A model generated the notes under the pieces. The model saw only the letters and a program-made list of their open reading frames with translations, did not search any database and was not told the DNA's origin. This document shows, piece after piece, positions 9,514-19,594 of a DNA stretch of 64,000 nucleotides (the first letter of the stretch is position 1; every line of letters starts with the position of its first letter). Made by a program: the position numbers and the translations under genes. The stretch spans positions 1 through 64,000 of the forward strand of contig NZ_KB910936.1 in NCBI RefSeq assembly GCF_000383235.1. The letters run 5' to 3'. The DNA is from Bacillus sp. 123MFChir2 (lineage in GTDB: Bacteria > Bacillota > Bacilli > Bacillales > Bacillaceae_G).

Positions 9514-9521
9514 ATTGTATA
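9514..9521 (-). promoter_or_regulatory. Possible -10 element of the PI-PLC gene
   Basis: TATACAAT on the minus strand, 41 bp downstream of the PlcR box and about 215 bp before the start codon. No good -35 is visible, as expected for an activator-dependent promoter. Confidence 0.4.
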
Positions 9522-9561
9522 GTGGAAAATAATAATTTCAATATATAAATTAAACAATAAA

Positions 9562-9577
9562 TATGCAATTATGCATA
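9562..9577 (-). promoter_or_regulatory. PlcR box
   Basis: TATGCAATTATGCATA fits the palindromic consensus TATGNANNNNTNCATA at every fixed position. It lies 263 bp upstream of the PI-PLC start codon. The opposite side has only a repeat copy and the end of another minus-strand gene, so the PI-PLC is the only sensible target. Confidence 0.85.
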
Positions 9578-9663
9578 TTTAAGAGGGGTTATGTAAGGTT
9601 TTTGATGGCTTTTTTAATTATATACGGGTAAAAAAACGTAGAAGCTGTCTTCAAAAGTCTCTA

Positions 9664-9869
9664 TTTATATAAATCCATTTTAATTTTTCGACATATAAGT
9701 AGCTGTTATGCAGAATGCAACACGACCTGTACTCGCTTGTTCCCTTTGTTTTAAAACATCCGCATGTGGCAGGAAAAGGCACTGACCGCTTCTATGCACG
9801 GCCAGATGCTCTCGTCCTCCCTTAAAAAGAAAGAGGTTTTTATGTCGGTTTTTTAATTTGGATATATAG
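9664..9869 (+). repeat. Dispersed repeat copy R4
   Basis: Full-length copy from atataaatccattttaa to ttaatttggatatatag, with ggcaggaaaaggcactgacc...cggccagatgctctcg in the middle. Confidence 0.92.
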
Positions 9870-9894
9870 TAATTTTTTGAGACAGCATCTATGT

Positions 9895-10281
9895 TTAATA
9901 TGTTGTTCGCTTCCCGATATTGACTCCGAGTATGCCCCCAACTGTACTTGCCGCAATAATGACAAGTTGATAGAGAAGCTGTGCGTTCGATAACGCCGAT
10001 GAAAAGCCTAAATAATTTACAAGAAATACGAGAATAGCAAATATGGCTCCAGTTGATCCACCGACAAACCATCCTTTTCCTTGTGCTTTTACTCCAGCAA
10101 CAAATCCAGCGATTACTGTCGACACAATAGCGAGGACAAGAAGTGTGATAGATAAAGTCCCTTCATTTATGTTTGTAAATTTCAATAATAAAGCAATGAT
10201 GATACTTGCTAGGCAAGCGAAAATAAGTAAGGTAACGATGCCGAATCCAACTGCAATTGATAATTTTTTAGTTCCATCCAT
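9895..10281 (-). CDS. yrzE: TIGR04086-family membrane protein (YrzE-like)
   Basis: 128 residues with four hydrophobic segments (about 10-33, 42-65, 72-92, 100-123) and a short charged tail GKRTTY. The start at 10281 has the site AAAGGAGAGA. Length, topology and position between yajC and the DUF421 gene match YrzE/TIGR04086 of Bacillus. Function unknown. It is divergent from the DUF421 gene. Confidence 0.85.
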   Translation of the reverse strand: MDGTKKLSIAVGFGIVTLLIFACLASIIIALLLKFTNINEGTLSITLLVLAIVSTVIAGFVAGVKAQGKGWFVGGSTGAIFAILVFLVNYLGFSSALSNAQLLYQLVIIAASTVGGILGVNIGKRTTY

Positions 10282-10395
10282 AGAGCATCTCTCCTTTCTA
10301 ATACAAGCATATTTCCTCTTTTGCTAAGTTAGACTAGTTTCTTTTTGTGCGGGGAAACTAATGTATAGAAATTGCAATGAGAAAGGAAAGGAAAG

Positions 10396-11052
10396 ATGGA
10401 ACTACTTCAAATTGTCTTTCGAACAATTCTTTTATACAGTGTGATGTTAATTATTTTTCGGCTGATGGGAAAACGCGAAATTGGTGAATTAAGTGTTTTA
10501 GACTTAGTCGTGTTTATTATGCTTGGTGAAATGGCGGTCATCGCAATTGAAAATATGGATAAGGCAATTTGGCATCAACTCGTTCCGATGGTGCTTATTA
10601 TGATCATTCAAATTACGTTATCCCTCATCTCGTTAAAAAGTCAGCGCATTCGTCACATATTAGAAGGAGAGCCGGCTATTATTGTACGTGAAGGGAAGAT
10701 TGATGAGAAGCAAATGCGTAAACAACGTTACAACATGGATGATTTACTTATGCAATTACGTGAACAAAGTATTGGTGATATACGTGATGTCGAGTATGCG
10801 ATTTTAGAGCCATCGGGAAGATTATCAGTATTTGAAAAACAAAAAAGTAAGAAAAGTAAAAATGACACACCATTATTTTCGGTTCCGCTTATTATTGATG
10901 GAGAAATTCAGAAAAAACATTTATACATGATAGAACATACCGATATATGGCTGGAGGATAAGTTAAAGAAACTCGGACATATAGATATTGAGAAGATTTC
11001 ATATTGTAGTTTTCAAAACGGTCAATTTTTTGTCGATTTAAAAGATGAGTAA
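10396..11052 (+). CDS. yrbG: DUF421-family membrane protein (YrbG-like)
   Basis: 218 residues. Three N-terminal membrane segments (about 5-20, 32-52, 60-80) include the signature FRLMGKREIGELSVLDLVVF. A cytoplasmic DUF421 domain follows (EGEPAIIVREGKID, MDDLLMQLREQSIGDIRDVEYAILEPSGRLSV). Such proteins in bacilli are linked to spore envelope or germinant-receptor function, but the role of this copy is unknown. Start ATG 10396 after GGAAAGGAAAG. Its place next to spoVB is conserved. Confidence 0.9.
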   Translation: MELLQIVFRTILLYSVMLIIFRLMGKREIGELSVLDLVVFIMLGEMAVIAIENMDKAIWHQLVPMVLIMIIQITLSLISLKSQRIRHILEGEPAIIVREGKIDEKQMRKQRYNMDDLLMQLREQSIGDIRDVEYAILEPSGRLSVFEKQKSKKSKNDTPLFSVPLIIDGEIQKKHLYMIEHTDIWLEDKLKKLGHIDIEKISYCSFQNGQFFVDLKDE

Positions 11053-11129
11053 ATATACGATCCAAATAGGACTTCATGGAACTTTGTCGAATAAAAAAGG
11101 GGAAAGATGTCTAATTTGGAGTGAATGAT

Positions 11130-11615
11130 ATGGGAGTCACACTAGAAAAAGCTACAGTTTCTGACGCGGAATTGATTTATGCTATGCAAGTAGAGGCTTT
11201 TCTACCGGTATTGGAAACATACAAAGATTACAATACGAATCCGGCAAATGAGAAGCTTGATAGAGTCATTACAAGAATCGACAATCCGCATGGTCGATTT
11301 TATAAAATCATATACAATAAGGACATTGTTGGTGCTGTAAGTATAGCTTGGAAAGAAGGGACAAATGAATTTTGGATTAGTCCAATGTTCATTCTTCCGA
11401 AATATCAAGGGAATGGCATTGCTCAGAAAGTAATATTGTTACTAGAAGAGTTGTTCCCGCAAGCAACAAGTTGGAAATTAGCCACAATTTTAGAGGAAAA
11501 ACGGAACTGTTATCTGTATGAAAAAATGGGTTTTGTACAGACTAGTGTTAGAAAAAGATTGAATGATTGTACAACGCTTGTCTATTACAAAAAGCCATTG
11601 CCGCTTACTAAATAA
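11130..11615 (+). CDS. GNAT-family N-acetyltransferase
   Basis: 161 residues from ATG 11130, 6 nt after GGAGTG. A GTG at 11121 is an alternative start. The GNAT fold is visible in ISPMFILPKYQGNGIAQKVILLLEEL, the acetyl-CoA pyrophosphate loop (Q/R-x-x-G-x-G/A equivalent QGNGIA) at about residues 94-99, and the C-terminal NCYLYEKMGFVQT. Substrate unknown. It is not part of the conserved B. subtilis order here, so probably an accessory gene. Confidence 0.85.
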   Translation: MGVTLEKATVSDAELIYAMQVEAFLPVLETYKDYNTNPANEKLDRVITRIDNPHGRFYKIIYNKDIVGAVSIAWKEGTNEFWISPMFILPKYQGNGIAQKVILLLEELFPQATSWKLATILEEKRNCYLYEKMGFVQTSVRKRLNDCTTLVYYKKPLPLTK

Positions 11616-11650
11616 AAATAGCTATCGAAATACATTCGATAGCTATTTTT
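11615..11650. terminator. Bidirectional terminator between acetyltransferase and spoVB
   Basis: Perfect 14-bp stem aaaatagctatcga (11615-11628) with tcgatagctatttt (11636-11649), flanked by A and T runs on both sides. Confidence 0.92.
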
Positions 11651-13208
11651 ATTTAAAAAAAGAAAATTTACGAAGAATCGGGAGCCTTAGTAATTCTTCT
11701 TTTCGAATAATGCGAAAAAGGATTAACAGAAATACGTATAGTATCGAAGTAGATAAGACTTCCCATAATGTTTGCATACCAAGTGAAGGAGAGAAGATCA
11801 TGCGCTTATGTATGTAATAACCCACTCCTCCGGTGATGATAATAGCAAGTAAGCCGTATATATAATCTTTTATATAAATAGTAAATGTAATTTTTTTCAA
11901 GACAGTTGCATAGTGAAGTAAAGTAACTGTAACAATATTGGCTGCAATTGCAAGAGCGACGCCCATCATTTGAAACTGTGGTTGCGAGGCCAAGACGAAA
12001 ATAACAAGTAATTTCACAATTGCCCCGATAAATGTATTCATCATGGCAGCCCGTGCTAAATTTAGAGCTTGTAATACAGATGTGAGTGGTCCTTGGAAAT
12101 AGTGAAATAAAAAGCAAGGTGCAAGGACTTGAATGAAAAGAGTTGCACTATCGGAACCGTACATAAGCGTTAAAATGGGCGAAGCGAATACATATAAAAT
12201 GACGACAGACCATCCGCCTGTAATAAGAGAGATGCGCAGTGCTTGCTGTAATCTATGCTCTACTAAACGGCGTTGTTTTTTTGCATTTGCTTCACTAATA
12301 GAGGGCACAAGTGCCGTGGAAAGAGCATATGTAATAAAGGCTGGAAGAGACAAAAGTGGAAACGCATATCCATTTAATATGCCGTATTGCTGCGTTGCGA
12401 TTGAAGCGGCAACTCCAGCAATTGCTAAACTTTGCATAACAACGATTGGTTCGAAAAAGTAAGAAATAGATCCAATTAAACGGCTTCCCGTTGTAGGCAG
12501 TGCGATATCCATTAAAGAATAAAAGGTACCTTTGCTTTCTTTTACAGTACTTATAAAATGAGAACGAATGGAAAGATGTTTTTCTCTTTGAAATAACGTT
12601 AATAAAAATAAGAGAGAAGCAACTTCTCCAAGCACAGCAGAGAGCATAGCACCTGCTGCTGCGTACTCTACTCCATATGGTAAAAAAAAGCGAATGCATA
12701 CAGCGATAATCGTAATGCGAACGACTTGTTCTAGCACCTGTGCATAGGCACTCGGCTTCATATTTTGTCTTCCTTGAAAGTAACCACGAAGCACAGAGGA
12801 AACGGCAATGATAGGTACAACTGGTAAAATAGCGATTAATGGATAGTAAGTTCGTTTATCGGTTAATAATGTTTTTGCTAGTAAAGGAGCAAGAAGCATA
12901 ATTCCGATTGTTAATAGAATACTAATGACTGAGGTAATGGATAATGAAACGGTTAATATTTTTTTAACTTGCTGTTTATCGTGTTTAGCTTCTGCTTCAG
13001 CAATCAGTTTTGCGATGGCAACTGGAAGACCGATTTGTGTAATGGTAATAGCTAATATAAATGTTGGAACAGCCATCATATATAGCCCAACACCTTCTTC
13101 TCCTAAAATGCGCGCCATCACAATGCGGTTTATAAAGCCTAATATTTTTGTAATAAAACCAGCGAACATTAAAATAAAAGCACCTCGTAAAAAGGTTTGT
13201 TTCGTCAT
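11649..13208 (-). CDS. spoVB: Stage V sporulation protein B
   Basis: 519 residues with about 14 hydrophobic segments, a polysaccharide-transporter (MOP/MVF superfamily) fold. SpoVB is required for spore cortex synthesis and is a putative lipid II flippase related to MurJ. Typical blocks are FLRGAFILMFAGFITKILGFINRIVMARILGEEGVGLY at the N-terminus, VSSVLRGYFQGRQNMKPSAYAQ and ALSTALVPSISEA. Length equals B. subtilis SpoVB closely. It is convergent with the acetyltransferase and divergent from comN. Confidence 0.95.
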   Translation of the reverse strand: MTKQTFLRGAFILMFAGFITKILGFINRIVMARILGEEGVGLYMMAVPTFILAITITQIGLPVAIAKLIAEAEAKHDKQQVKKILTVSLSITSVISILLTIGIMLLAPLLAKTLLTDKRTYYPLIAILPVVPIIAVSSVLRGYFQGRQNMKPSAYAQVLEQVVRITIIAVCIRFFLPYGVEYAAAGAMLSAVLGEVASLLFLLTLFQREKHLSIRSHFISTVKESKGTFYSLMDIALPTTGSRLIGSISYFFEPIVVMQSLAIAGVAASIATQQYGILNGYAFPLLSLPAFITYALSTALVPSISEANAKKQRRLVEHRLQQALRISLITGGWSVVILYVFASPILTLMYGSDSATLFIQVLAPCFLFHYFQGPLTSVLQALNLARAAMMNTFIGAIVKLLVIFVLASQPQFQMMGVALAIAANIVTVTLLHYATVLKKITFTIYIKDYIYGLLAIIITGGVGYYIHKRMIFSPSLGMQTLWEVLSTSILYVFLLILFRIIRKEELLRLPILRKFSFFK

Positions 13209-13329
13209 CGTCTTCTCCTACCTTCTCAAAATCAATGGAATGATTTACAATAATTTATATGCATGAATAAGATAAGCATGACAAGCTTTTGAAATGAGGA
13301 ACGTGAGACCAGAGGGAGATGAGCTAGAA

Positions 13330-13614
13330 ATGGCTGAGAAAGATGCAATAGTAGAAGCGTATCGAGAGAAATTACAAATCGTTTTGAACAGTAAAGTAGA
13401 AGAGTTTCAAATGCTCGGCTATGATCGTGTTACACTAGAAGACGTATGGAAATGTTTAAAGAATAAAAAGTGGAAAAAAGTAGGGTCTGATGTCAGATTG
13501 TATGAGCTTGTAAATGATGTGTTAACGTTAACAGCTAGCGATTATATGACATATTTAACGCTGAAGGCGTATCAAGCACCGCTTTGGTCGTTTGATGAAT
13601 ATGAAAATAAATAA
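13330..13614 (+). CDS. comN: ComN/YrzD post-transcriptional regulator
   Basis: 94 residues from ATG 13330 (MAEKDAIVEAYREKLQ), with AGAGGGAG 11 nt upstream. Alternative in-frame starts (GTG 13306, ATG 13294) would add residues that do not resemble the family. Mostly helical, with the pattern FQMLGYDRVTLEDVWKCLKNKKWKK. In B. subtilis ComN promotes late competence comE expression and interacts with DivIVA. Position between spoVB and secDF is conserved, which supports the call more than any motif. Confidence 0.82.
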   Translation: MAEKDAIVEAYREKLQIVLNSKVEEFQMLGYDRVTLEDVWKCLKNKKWKKVGSDVRLYELVNDVLTLTASDYMTYLTLKAYQAPLWSFDEYENK

Positions 13615-13625
13615 TAAGGTTGTAA

Positions 13626-13654
13626 TTGGTTTGTTCTTCCTCTTGCAGTATAAT
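13626..13654 (+). promoter_or_regulatory. Promoter of secDF
   Basis: TTGGTT, 17-bp spacer, TATAAT. Predicted start near 13661, 60 bp before secDF. Confidence 0.6.
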
Positions 13655-13720
13655 AGTGAATATTGATAAAGAGGTAATTTTGGAACAAGCGCTTTTGTTC
13701 AAAGGAGGAACAAGAAACAT

Positions 13721-15982
13721 ATGGCAAAGCGAAGTAGCAGAATCGTTGCCTTTTTCCTCGTTGTGTTATTAATCGGAGGAATCATTGGAACAACGACAAA
13801 AAACATTACAAAAGGAATTAACCTCGGACTTGATCTGCGAGGCGGCTTTGAAATCTTATATGAAGTAAAGCCAGCGAAAAAAGGGGATAAAGTTACGAGG
13901 GATACTCTTGTGAGTACGGTTGGTGCGCTTGAAAAACGTGTAAACGTTCTTGGTGTAAGCGAACCGAACATCCAAATTGAAGGAAATGATCGCATTCGTG
14001 TGCAGCTTGCCGGCGTCAAAGATCAACAGCAAGCCCGAGATGTATTATCAACGCAAGCGAAATTAACATTCCGTGATGTGAATGATAATATTCTTATGGA
14101 CGGTGCGGATTTAGCAACGAACGGAGCTAAGCAAACGTTCGATGAACAAGGTCGACCAAGTGTTGGCTTAAAGTTAAAGAGTGCTGATAAATTCCGTCAA
14201 GTAACTGAGAAAGTATTAAGCATGAAGCCGAATAACTTAATGGTAATTTGGCTTGACTTTGAAGAAGGAAAAGATTCTTACAAGGCAGAAGCAGCGAAGC
14301 CAAAACCGAAATATTTATCAGCAGCTACTGTGAGTCAAGTATTTAATCAGGCGGAAGTATCTATTGTTGGTGGGAACTTTACAGTAGAGAGCGCAAAACA
14401 ACTTTCAGAGTTGTTAAATGCCGGAGCACTTCCTGTTGATTTAAAAGAAATATACTCTACTTCTGTTGGAGCGAAATTTGGTGAGCAAGCCTTGCAAAAA
14501 ACAATTTTTGCGAGTGCAATCGGTATAGCTCTTATTTTCTTGTTTATGCTTGTATTCTATCGTCTACCTGGTCTTGTAGCGATAATTATGCTTGGTTTAT
14601 ATATTTACATAACGTTACTCGTATTTAATTGGATGCACGCGGTTCTTACATTGCCGGGTATAGCAGCACTCGTGCTCGGGGTCGGAATTGCGGTTGATGC
14701 AAATGTAATTACATATGAAAGGCTGAAAGAAGAACTGCGCATCGGAAAATCGATGTTATCAGCATATCGTGCAGGTAATCAACGTTCGTTATCAACCATT
14801 TTAGATGCGAATATTACAACACTTGCAGCAGCTGGTGTCTTATTTGCATATGGTACAAGTTCTGTTAGAGGATTTGCGACAAGTTTAATTGTAAGTATTT
14901 TTGTCGGCTTTATCACAAACGTATATGGTACACGTTTTTTACTTGGCTTACTTGTGAAGAGTCGTTACTTTGATAAAAAATATGCTTACTTTGGTGTAAA
15001 ACCGAAGGAAGTTATTCCGTTATCAAAAGGTGTAGAACATGCACCAACAAGATTTGACCGTATTAACTTTGTTAGTATCGGACATAAATTTTTCTGGTTC
15101 TCAGTTGTTGTCATGATTGCGGGTTCAATTATTTTACCAATTTTCAAGTTGAATCTAGGTATTGATTTTGAAAGTGGTACGCGCATGGATATTAAAACAA
15201 ATCAAGCGATAACAGTATCACAAGTACAAAAAGAATTGCATGATTTGAAAGTAGATGTGAAACAAGAAGATATCGTGCCAACAGGTAATGATAATAAAGG
15301 ATTTGCTGTTCGTACAATTGGTGTGCTATCAAAAGATGATATTTCGAAAGTAAAAACTGTCTTCCACGATAAATATGGTACAGAGCCAAACGTAAGTACA
15401 GTTTCTCCAACAATCGGGAAAGAAATTGCGCGAAATGCACTTATCGCTGTGCTGATCGCATCAGTTGTTATCATTTTATATGTGAGCATTCGTTTCCGCT
15501 TCACATATGCATTATCAGCAGTATTAGCACTTCTGCACGATGCATTCTTCATTATCGTTGCATTCAGCTTACTTCATCTAGAAGTTGACCTAACGTTTAT
15601 CGCAGCGGTATTAACAATTATTGGTTATTCTATTAACGATTCAATTGTTACGTTTGACCGAAATCGCGAGCTATACAAACAAAAACAAAAAATTCGCACG
15701 TTAAGCGATTTAGAAGAGATTGTGAATGCGAGTATTCGCCAAACAATTGGTCGTTCAATTAATACGGTTATGACAGTGTTACTGCCTGTTATTACGTTAT
15801 TAATTTTCGGCAGTGAGTCATTACGTAACTTCTCAATTGCGTTATTTGTCGGTTTAATTGTTGGTACTTACTCTTCTGTTTTCGTTGCATCCCAAATTTG
15901 GCTAATGCTTGAAAATCGCCGTTTGAAAAAAGGAAAAGGTCAGAAGAAAGTAGAAGTAAAGACATCTGAACCGCAAGTATAA
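13721..15982 (+). CDS. secDF: Fused protein translocase subunit SecDF
   Basis: 753 residues, a natural SecD-SecF fusion as in B. subtilis. SecD part: N-terminal membrane helix, the D1 motif LGLDLRGGFE (about 30-39), a large extracytoplasmic domain, then five helices with GIAALVLGVGIAVDANVITYERLKEE. SecF part from about residue 440: helix, LNLGIDFESGT, and FIAAVLTIIGYSINDSIVTFDRNRE. It uses proton motive force to complete export through SecYEG and works with YajC. Strong AAAGGAGGAAC site. The upstream gene ends 106 bp earlier and a separate promoter is visible. Confidence 0.98.
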   Translation: MAKRSSRIVAFFLVVLLIGGIIGTTTKNITKGINLGLDLRGGFEILYEVKPAKKGDKVTRDTLVSTVGALEKRVNVLGVSEPNIQIEGNDRIRVQLAGVKDQQQARDVLSTQAKLTFRDVNDNILMDGADLATNGAKQTFDEQGRPSVGLKLKSADKFRQVTEKVLSMKPNNLMVIWLDFEEGKDSYKAEAAKPKPKYLSAATVSQVFNQAEVSIVGGNFTVESAKQLSELLNAGALPVDLKEIYSTSVGAKFGEQALQKTIFASAIGIALIFLFMLVFYRLPGLVAIIMLGLYIYITLLVFNWMHAVLTLPGIAALVLGVGIAVDANVITYERLKEELRIGKSMLSAYRAGNQRSLSTILDANITTLAAAGVLFAYGTSSVRGFATSLIVSIFVGFITNVYGTRFLLGLLVKSRYFDKKYAYFGVKPKEVIPLSKGVEHAPTRFDRINFVSIGHKFFWFSVVVMIAGSIILPIFKLNLGIDFESGTRMDIKTNQAITVSQVQKELHDLKVDVKQEDIVPTGNDNKGFAVRTIGVLSKDDISKVKTVFHDKYGTEPNVSTVSPTIGKEIARNALIAVLIASVVIILYVSIRFRFTYALSAVLALLHDAFFIIVAFSLLHLEVDLTFIAAVLTIIGYSINDSIVTFDRNRELYKQKQKIRTLSDLEEIVNASIRQTIGRSINTVMTVLLPVITLLIFGSESLRNFSIALFVGLIVGTYSSVFVASQIWLMLENRRLKKGKGQKKVEVKTSEPQV

Positions 15983-16007
15983 GAAAAAACATTTAAATTT
16001 GAATGAA

Positions 16008-16041
16008 AAGAGATGCCTCTTTGCAGGCATTTCTTTTTTTG
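16008..16041 (+). terminator. Terminator of secDF
   Basis: agatgcct (about 16011-16018) pairs with aggcattt (16024-16031), followed by CTTTTTTT. Confidence 0.85.
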
Positions 16042-16214
16042 TTCTGGGATAGAATAAAGTGAAGGTTAGTGCGGGATAAAGTGAAACTTCCATTAGTGGA
16101 GTGGGTATCCCCTGCTTTTCTTCTTTAGAGAAGTGGCAGAATCTTGAGGTAGGGGTTTTACTATCCATGAATAGCGGAGTAAAGTGTACGTTGGTGAAAG
16201 AAAGGGTTTCGATT

Positions 16215-17108
16215 ATGGAAAAAGATGAACGTTTTAAACAAGCGGAATTTGGTGCAATTATTGGAATTGTCGGCAATATTGTGCTTGCAATTGTCAAGGC
16301 GGTTATTGGATATATTGGAAATAGTAAGGCGCTTATGGCGGATGCAGTTCATTCTGGGTCGGATGTGATCGGTTCATTAGCAGTCTTCTTTGGGCTGCGT
16401 GCAGCAAAGCAACCGCCTGATGAGGATCATCCATATGGACATGGGAAAGCAGAATCTATTTCTGCAATTATTGTAGCTGTTCTCCTATTTATTGTTGGAA
16501 TTGAAATTGTTGTTTCTTCTGTTAAAGCTTTTACAGAAGTGCTTGAGCCTCCGCGCTGGATTACTGTGATTGCTGTCCTTCTTTCGATTGTTGTGAAAGA
16601 AGGGATGTTTCGTTATAAATATCAGCTAGGCAAAAGGATAAATAGTGATGCTATTATTGCGAATGCGTATGAGCATCGTTCTGATGTATTTTCGTCAATT
16701 GCGGCTTTAATTGGTATTGGAGCAGCAATTATCGGGAGTAAATTGGGGGTGGAGTGGCTTGTATATGCCGATCCAGTTGCCGGTTTATTTGTATCTTTAC
16801 TCGTTATAAAGATGGCTTGGGATATCGGAAAAGAAGCGATTCATACAACGCTGGATCACGTGCTTCATGAGGAAGATATTATCCCAATGAGAGAAGCGGT
16901 TATGCAAGTGGAAGGAATTAAGAAAATCGGTGCGCTATATGCAAGAGAGCATGGACATTACGTCATCGTTGATATTAAGGTGTCTGTTGATCCATACATT
17001 TCGGTAGAAGAAGGACATCGCATTGGTAAACGTGTGAAAGAGGTGCTCATGCAGCAAGATCATGTACAAAATGTTTTTGTTCATATTAATCCATACTCTC
17101 CTGATTAA
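16215..17108 (+). CDS. Cation diffusion facilitator transporter
   Basis: 297 residues from ATG 16215 (MEKDERFKQAEFGAIIG). The ORF is open further upstream, but AAAGG before this ATG and the family N-terminus favour it. Six membrane segments, with the metal-site signatures ALMADAVHSGSDV in helix 2 and NAYEHRSDVFSS in helix 5, the DEDHPYGHGKAES loop, and a C-terminal cytoplasmic dimer domain (about 205-297). Such proteins export Zn, Mn or Fe in exchange for protons. The metal cannot be told. It occupies the yrvC position of the B. subtilis order. Confidence 0.93.
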   Translation: MEKDERFKQAEFGAIIGIVGNIVLAIVKAVIGYIGNSKALMADAVHSGSDVIGSLAVFFGLRAAKQPPDEDHPYGHGKAESISAIIVAVLLFIVGIEIVVSSVKAFTEVLEPPRWITVIAVLLSIVVKEGMFRYKYQLGKRINSDAIIANAYEHRSDVFSSIAALIGIGAAIIGSKLGVEWLVYADPVAGLFVSLLVIKMAWDIGKEAIHTTLDHVLHEEDIIPMREAVMQVEGIKKIGALYAREHGHYVIVDIKVSVDPYISVEEGHRIGKRVKEVLMQQDHVQNVFVHINPYSPD

Positions 17109-17156
17109 TATAGGGGAGAACCACTTGAAAGAGTCTAATTGGTTAATCAAACCTCA

Positions 17157-17185
17157 TTGTCACCCCTTAGTCTGTCTTGTATAAT
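17157..17185 (+). promoter_or_regulatory. Sigma-A promoter of recJ
   Basis: TTGTCA (17157-17162), exact 17-bp spacer, TATAAT (17180-17185). Predicted start near 17192. Confidence 0.88.
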
Positions 17186-17207
17186 AGACAGGTTAAGGGG
17201 TGATTTC

Positions 17208-19547
17208 GTGTTACAACCGAAGACGCGTTGGAAGGAAAAGGATAATAATGAGGAGCATGTGGAACAATTGGCAAACAAAATTCAATTGTCATCTCTTGTT
17301 ACTTCGTTATTATTAAATAGAGGTTTAGATACAGAAGAAAAGATTGTGGATTTTTTAAATACAGAGCAGCAAGAATTTCACGATCCTTTTTTACTTGAAG
17401 GTATGGATCGTACTGCACTGCGCATTCGCCAAGCGATTCAAAACGGTGAACAAATTTTAATTTTCGGTGACTATGATGCGGACGGTGTTAGTAGTACAAC
17501 CGTTTTATTTTTAGCATTACAAGAACTTGGAGCGGATGTAGAGTTTTATATTCCGAACCGATTTACAGAAGGATATGGACCGAATGAAGAAGCGTTTCGT
17601 TGGGCGCATCGTGCTGGTTTCTCACTTATTATTACGGTTGATACAGGGATTGCTGCTGTTCATGAGGCGCAAGTTGCGAAGGAGCTTGGCATTGATTTAA
17701 TTATTACTGATCACCATGAGCCGCCGCCAGAATTGCCGGAAGCTTTCGCTATCATTCATCCGAAGTTAGAGGATGGTATATATCCATTTCACTATTTAGC
17801 AGGTGTTGGTGTTGCGTTTAAAGTTGCCCATGCTTTGCTTGGTAAGGTACCAGAACATTTATTGGAAATTGCTGTTATTGGTACAGTAGCCGATTTAGTG
17901 CCTCTTTCTGGTGAAAATCGTCTGCTTGTGCAGCGTGGTTTGAAAAAAATGCGAACGACGCAGCGAGTGGGATTACAAGCGTTGTTTAAAGTTGCAAATA
18001 TTTCGCAAGGCGAAATTACAGAAGAAAGTGTTGGATTTGCAATCGGACCACGTATTAATGCGGTCGGACGATTAGAAGATGCAGCTCCGGCTGTTCATTT
18101 ATTATTATCAGAAGACGTAGAAGAGGCAAAAGAACTCGCACAAGAAATCGATGAACTAAACAAATTACGAAAAGACATTGTAAAGCAAATTACAGAAGAA
18201 GCGATTGCGGAAGTAGAAGCACATTATCCACCAGAAGAGAATACAGTATTAGTGTTGGCAAAAGAAGGGTGGAATCCCGGCGTAATTGGAATTGTTGCTT
18301 CAAAGCTCGTAGATCGCTTTTATAGACCAGCAATTGTCCTAAGTATTGATCCTGAAAAAGGCACAGCAAAAGGTTCAGCTCGTAGTATTGAAGGTTTTGA
18401 TTTATACGCGAATTTATCAGATTGCCGTGATATATTACCGCATTTTGGTGGTCATCCAATGGCAGCTGGTATGACTCTTAGTATGGAGGATGTCGATGAA
18501 CTGCGCCGCCGCTTAAATGAGCAAGCTGCTGCATTGTTATCGGATGAAGATTTTATTCCAGTTACTACGGTCGATGTCGTATGTAAAGTGGAGGATGTCA
18601 CACTTGCAGCAATAGAAGAAATGCAAAAGCTTTCTCCGTTTGGTGTTGGAAATCCAAAGCCACGCATCGCTGTGAAAGATGCAAGTCTAGAGAGTATTCG
18701 AGCCATTGGCTCCGATGGCTCGCATTTGAAAATGACACTTCGTGATGGACAAGCAACATTAGATAGTATTGGCTTTGGTTTCGGGGCATTCGCAAAAGAA
18801 ATTTCTCCTGTAGCGCAAGTATCGATTGTCGGAGAAGCTTCTATTAACGAATGGAATAATTTCCGTAAACCACAAATTATGGTTCAAGACATTGCTGTAG
18901 AAGCTTGGCAATTATTTGATTGGCGCAGCATGCGTAATGTAGAAACGAATTTAGCAGATCTTTCACGTGATAAACTGACAATCGTGTATTTTAAGGAAGA
19001 AGCACTGCAGAAGTTTTCGTTAGAAACATATAAAGATTATGCAATACATGCGAAAGATGTGACAACATTAGAAGATCGATACGCTGTTCTTCTTGATTTA
19101 CCAGATAGGGCAGAAGATTTAAAGCACATATGTGAAAAAGGATTCCCAGCTCGTATTTATACTGTATTTTATCAAGAAAACAATCATTTATTTAGTACGG
19201 TTCCTACGAGAGAGCATTTTAAATGGTATTTTTCATTCCTGCAACAAAAAGCACCATTTTCACTTCGTCAATATGGAGAGCAGCTTTGCCGTCATAAAGG
19301 CTGGTCAAAAGATACAGTAAATTTCATGACACAGGTGTTTTTTGAGTTAGAATTTGTTACAATAAGAGACGGTGTCATTTTTATGGCAGAAGAAATGCAA
19401 AAGCGTGATTTAACCGAATCAAACACGTATCGTGAGAAAACAAGCCAATTACAATTAGAAAAGGAACTGGTTTATAGCACATATCAGCAGTTATATGCAT
19501 GGTTTGAAACGATTCGTAATCATAAAGAAGTAGAACAGTTAGGGTAA
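17208..19547 (+). CDS. recJ: Single-stranded-DNA 5'-3' exonuclease RecJ
   Basis: 779 residues from GTG 17208 (LQPKTRW...) behind AAGGGGTGAT. Starts further upstream would fall inside the promoter. DHH-family motifs are clear: [11 protein letters not shown] (about 86-96) and TDHHEPP (about 165), with [10 protein letters not shown] and the DHHA1 domain containing GHPMAAG. An additional RecJ C-terminal domain (about 570-779), typical of Bacillus RecJ, completes it. It degrades single strands in recombination and mismatch repair. First gene of recJ-apt. Confidence 0.97.
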   Translation: MLQPKTRWKEKDNNEEHVEQLANKIQLSSLVTSLLLNRGLDTEEKIVDFLNTEQQEFHDPFLLEGMDRTALRIRQAIQNGEQILIFGDYDADGVSSTTVLFLALQELGADVEFYIPNRFTEGYGPNEEAFRWAHRAGFSLIITVDTGIAAVHEAQVAKELGIDLIITDHHEPPPELPEAFAIIHPKLEDGIYPFHYLAGVGVAFKVAHALLGKVPEHLLEIAVIGTVADLVPLSGENRLLVQRGLKKMRTTQRVGLQALFKVANISQGEITEESVGFAIGPRINAVGRLEDAAPAVHLLLSEDVEEAKELAQEIDELNKLRKDIVKQITEEAIAEVEAHYPPEENTVLVLAKEGWNPGVIGIVASKLVDRFYRPAIVLSIDPEKGTAKGSARSIEGFDLYANLSDCRDILPHFGGHPMAAGMTLSMEDVDELRRRLNEQAAALLSDEDFIPVTTVDVVCKVEDVTLAAIEEMQKLSPFGVGNPKPRIAVKDASLESIRAIGSDGSHLKMTLRDGQATLDSIGFGFGAFAKEISPVAQVSIVGEASINEWNNFRKPQIMVQDIAVEAWQLFDWRSMRNVETNLADLSRDKLTIVYFKEEALQKFSLETYKDYAIHAKDVTTLEDRYAVLLDLPDRAEDLKHICEKGFPARIYTVFYQENNHLFSTVPTREHFKWYFSFLQQKAPFSLRQYGEQLCRHKGWSKDTVNFMTQVFFELEFVTIRDGVIFMAEEMQKRDLTESNTYREKTSQLQLEKELVYSTYQQLYAWFETIRNHKEVEQLG

Positions 19548-19594
19548 AGGACTTGTATTTACAACTCTGTTATATTCGAGGAGGATTCATAAAT

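Noticed and set aside
9680-10072. 130-codon minus-strand frame across repeat R4 and the yrzE-like gene
   Set aside because: It runs out of frame through a clear membrane-protein gene and into a non-coding repeat.
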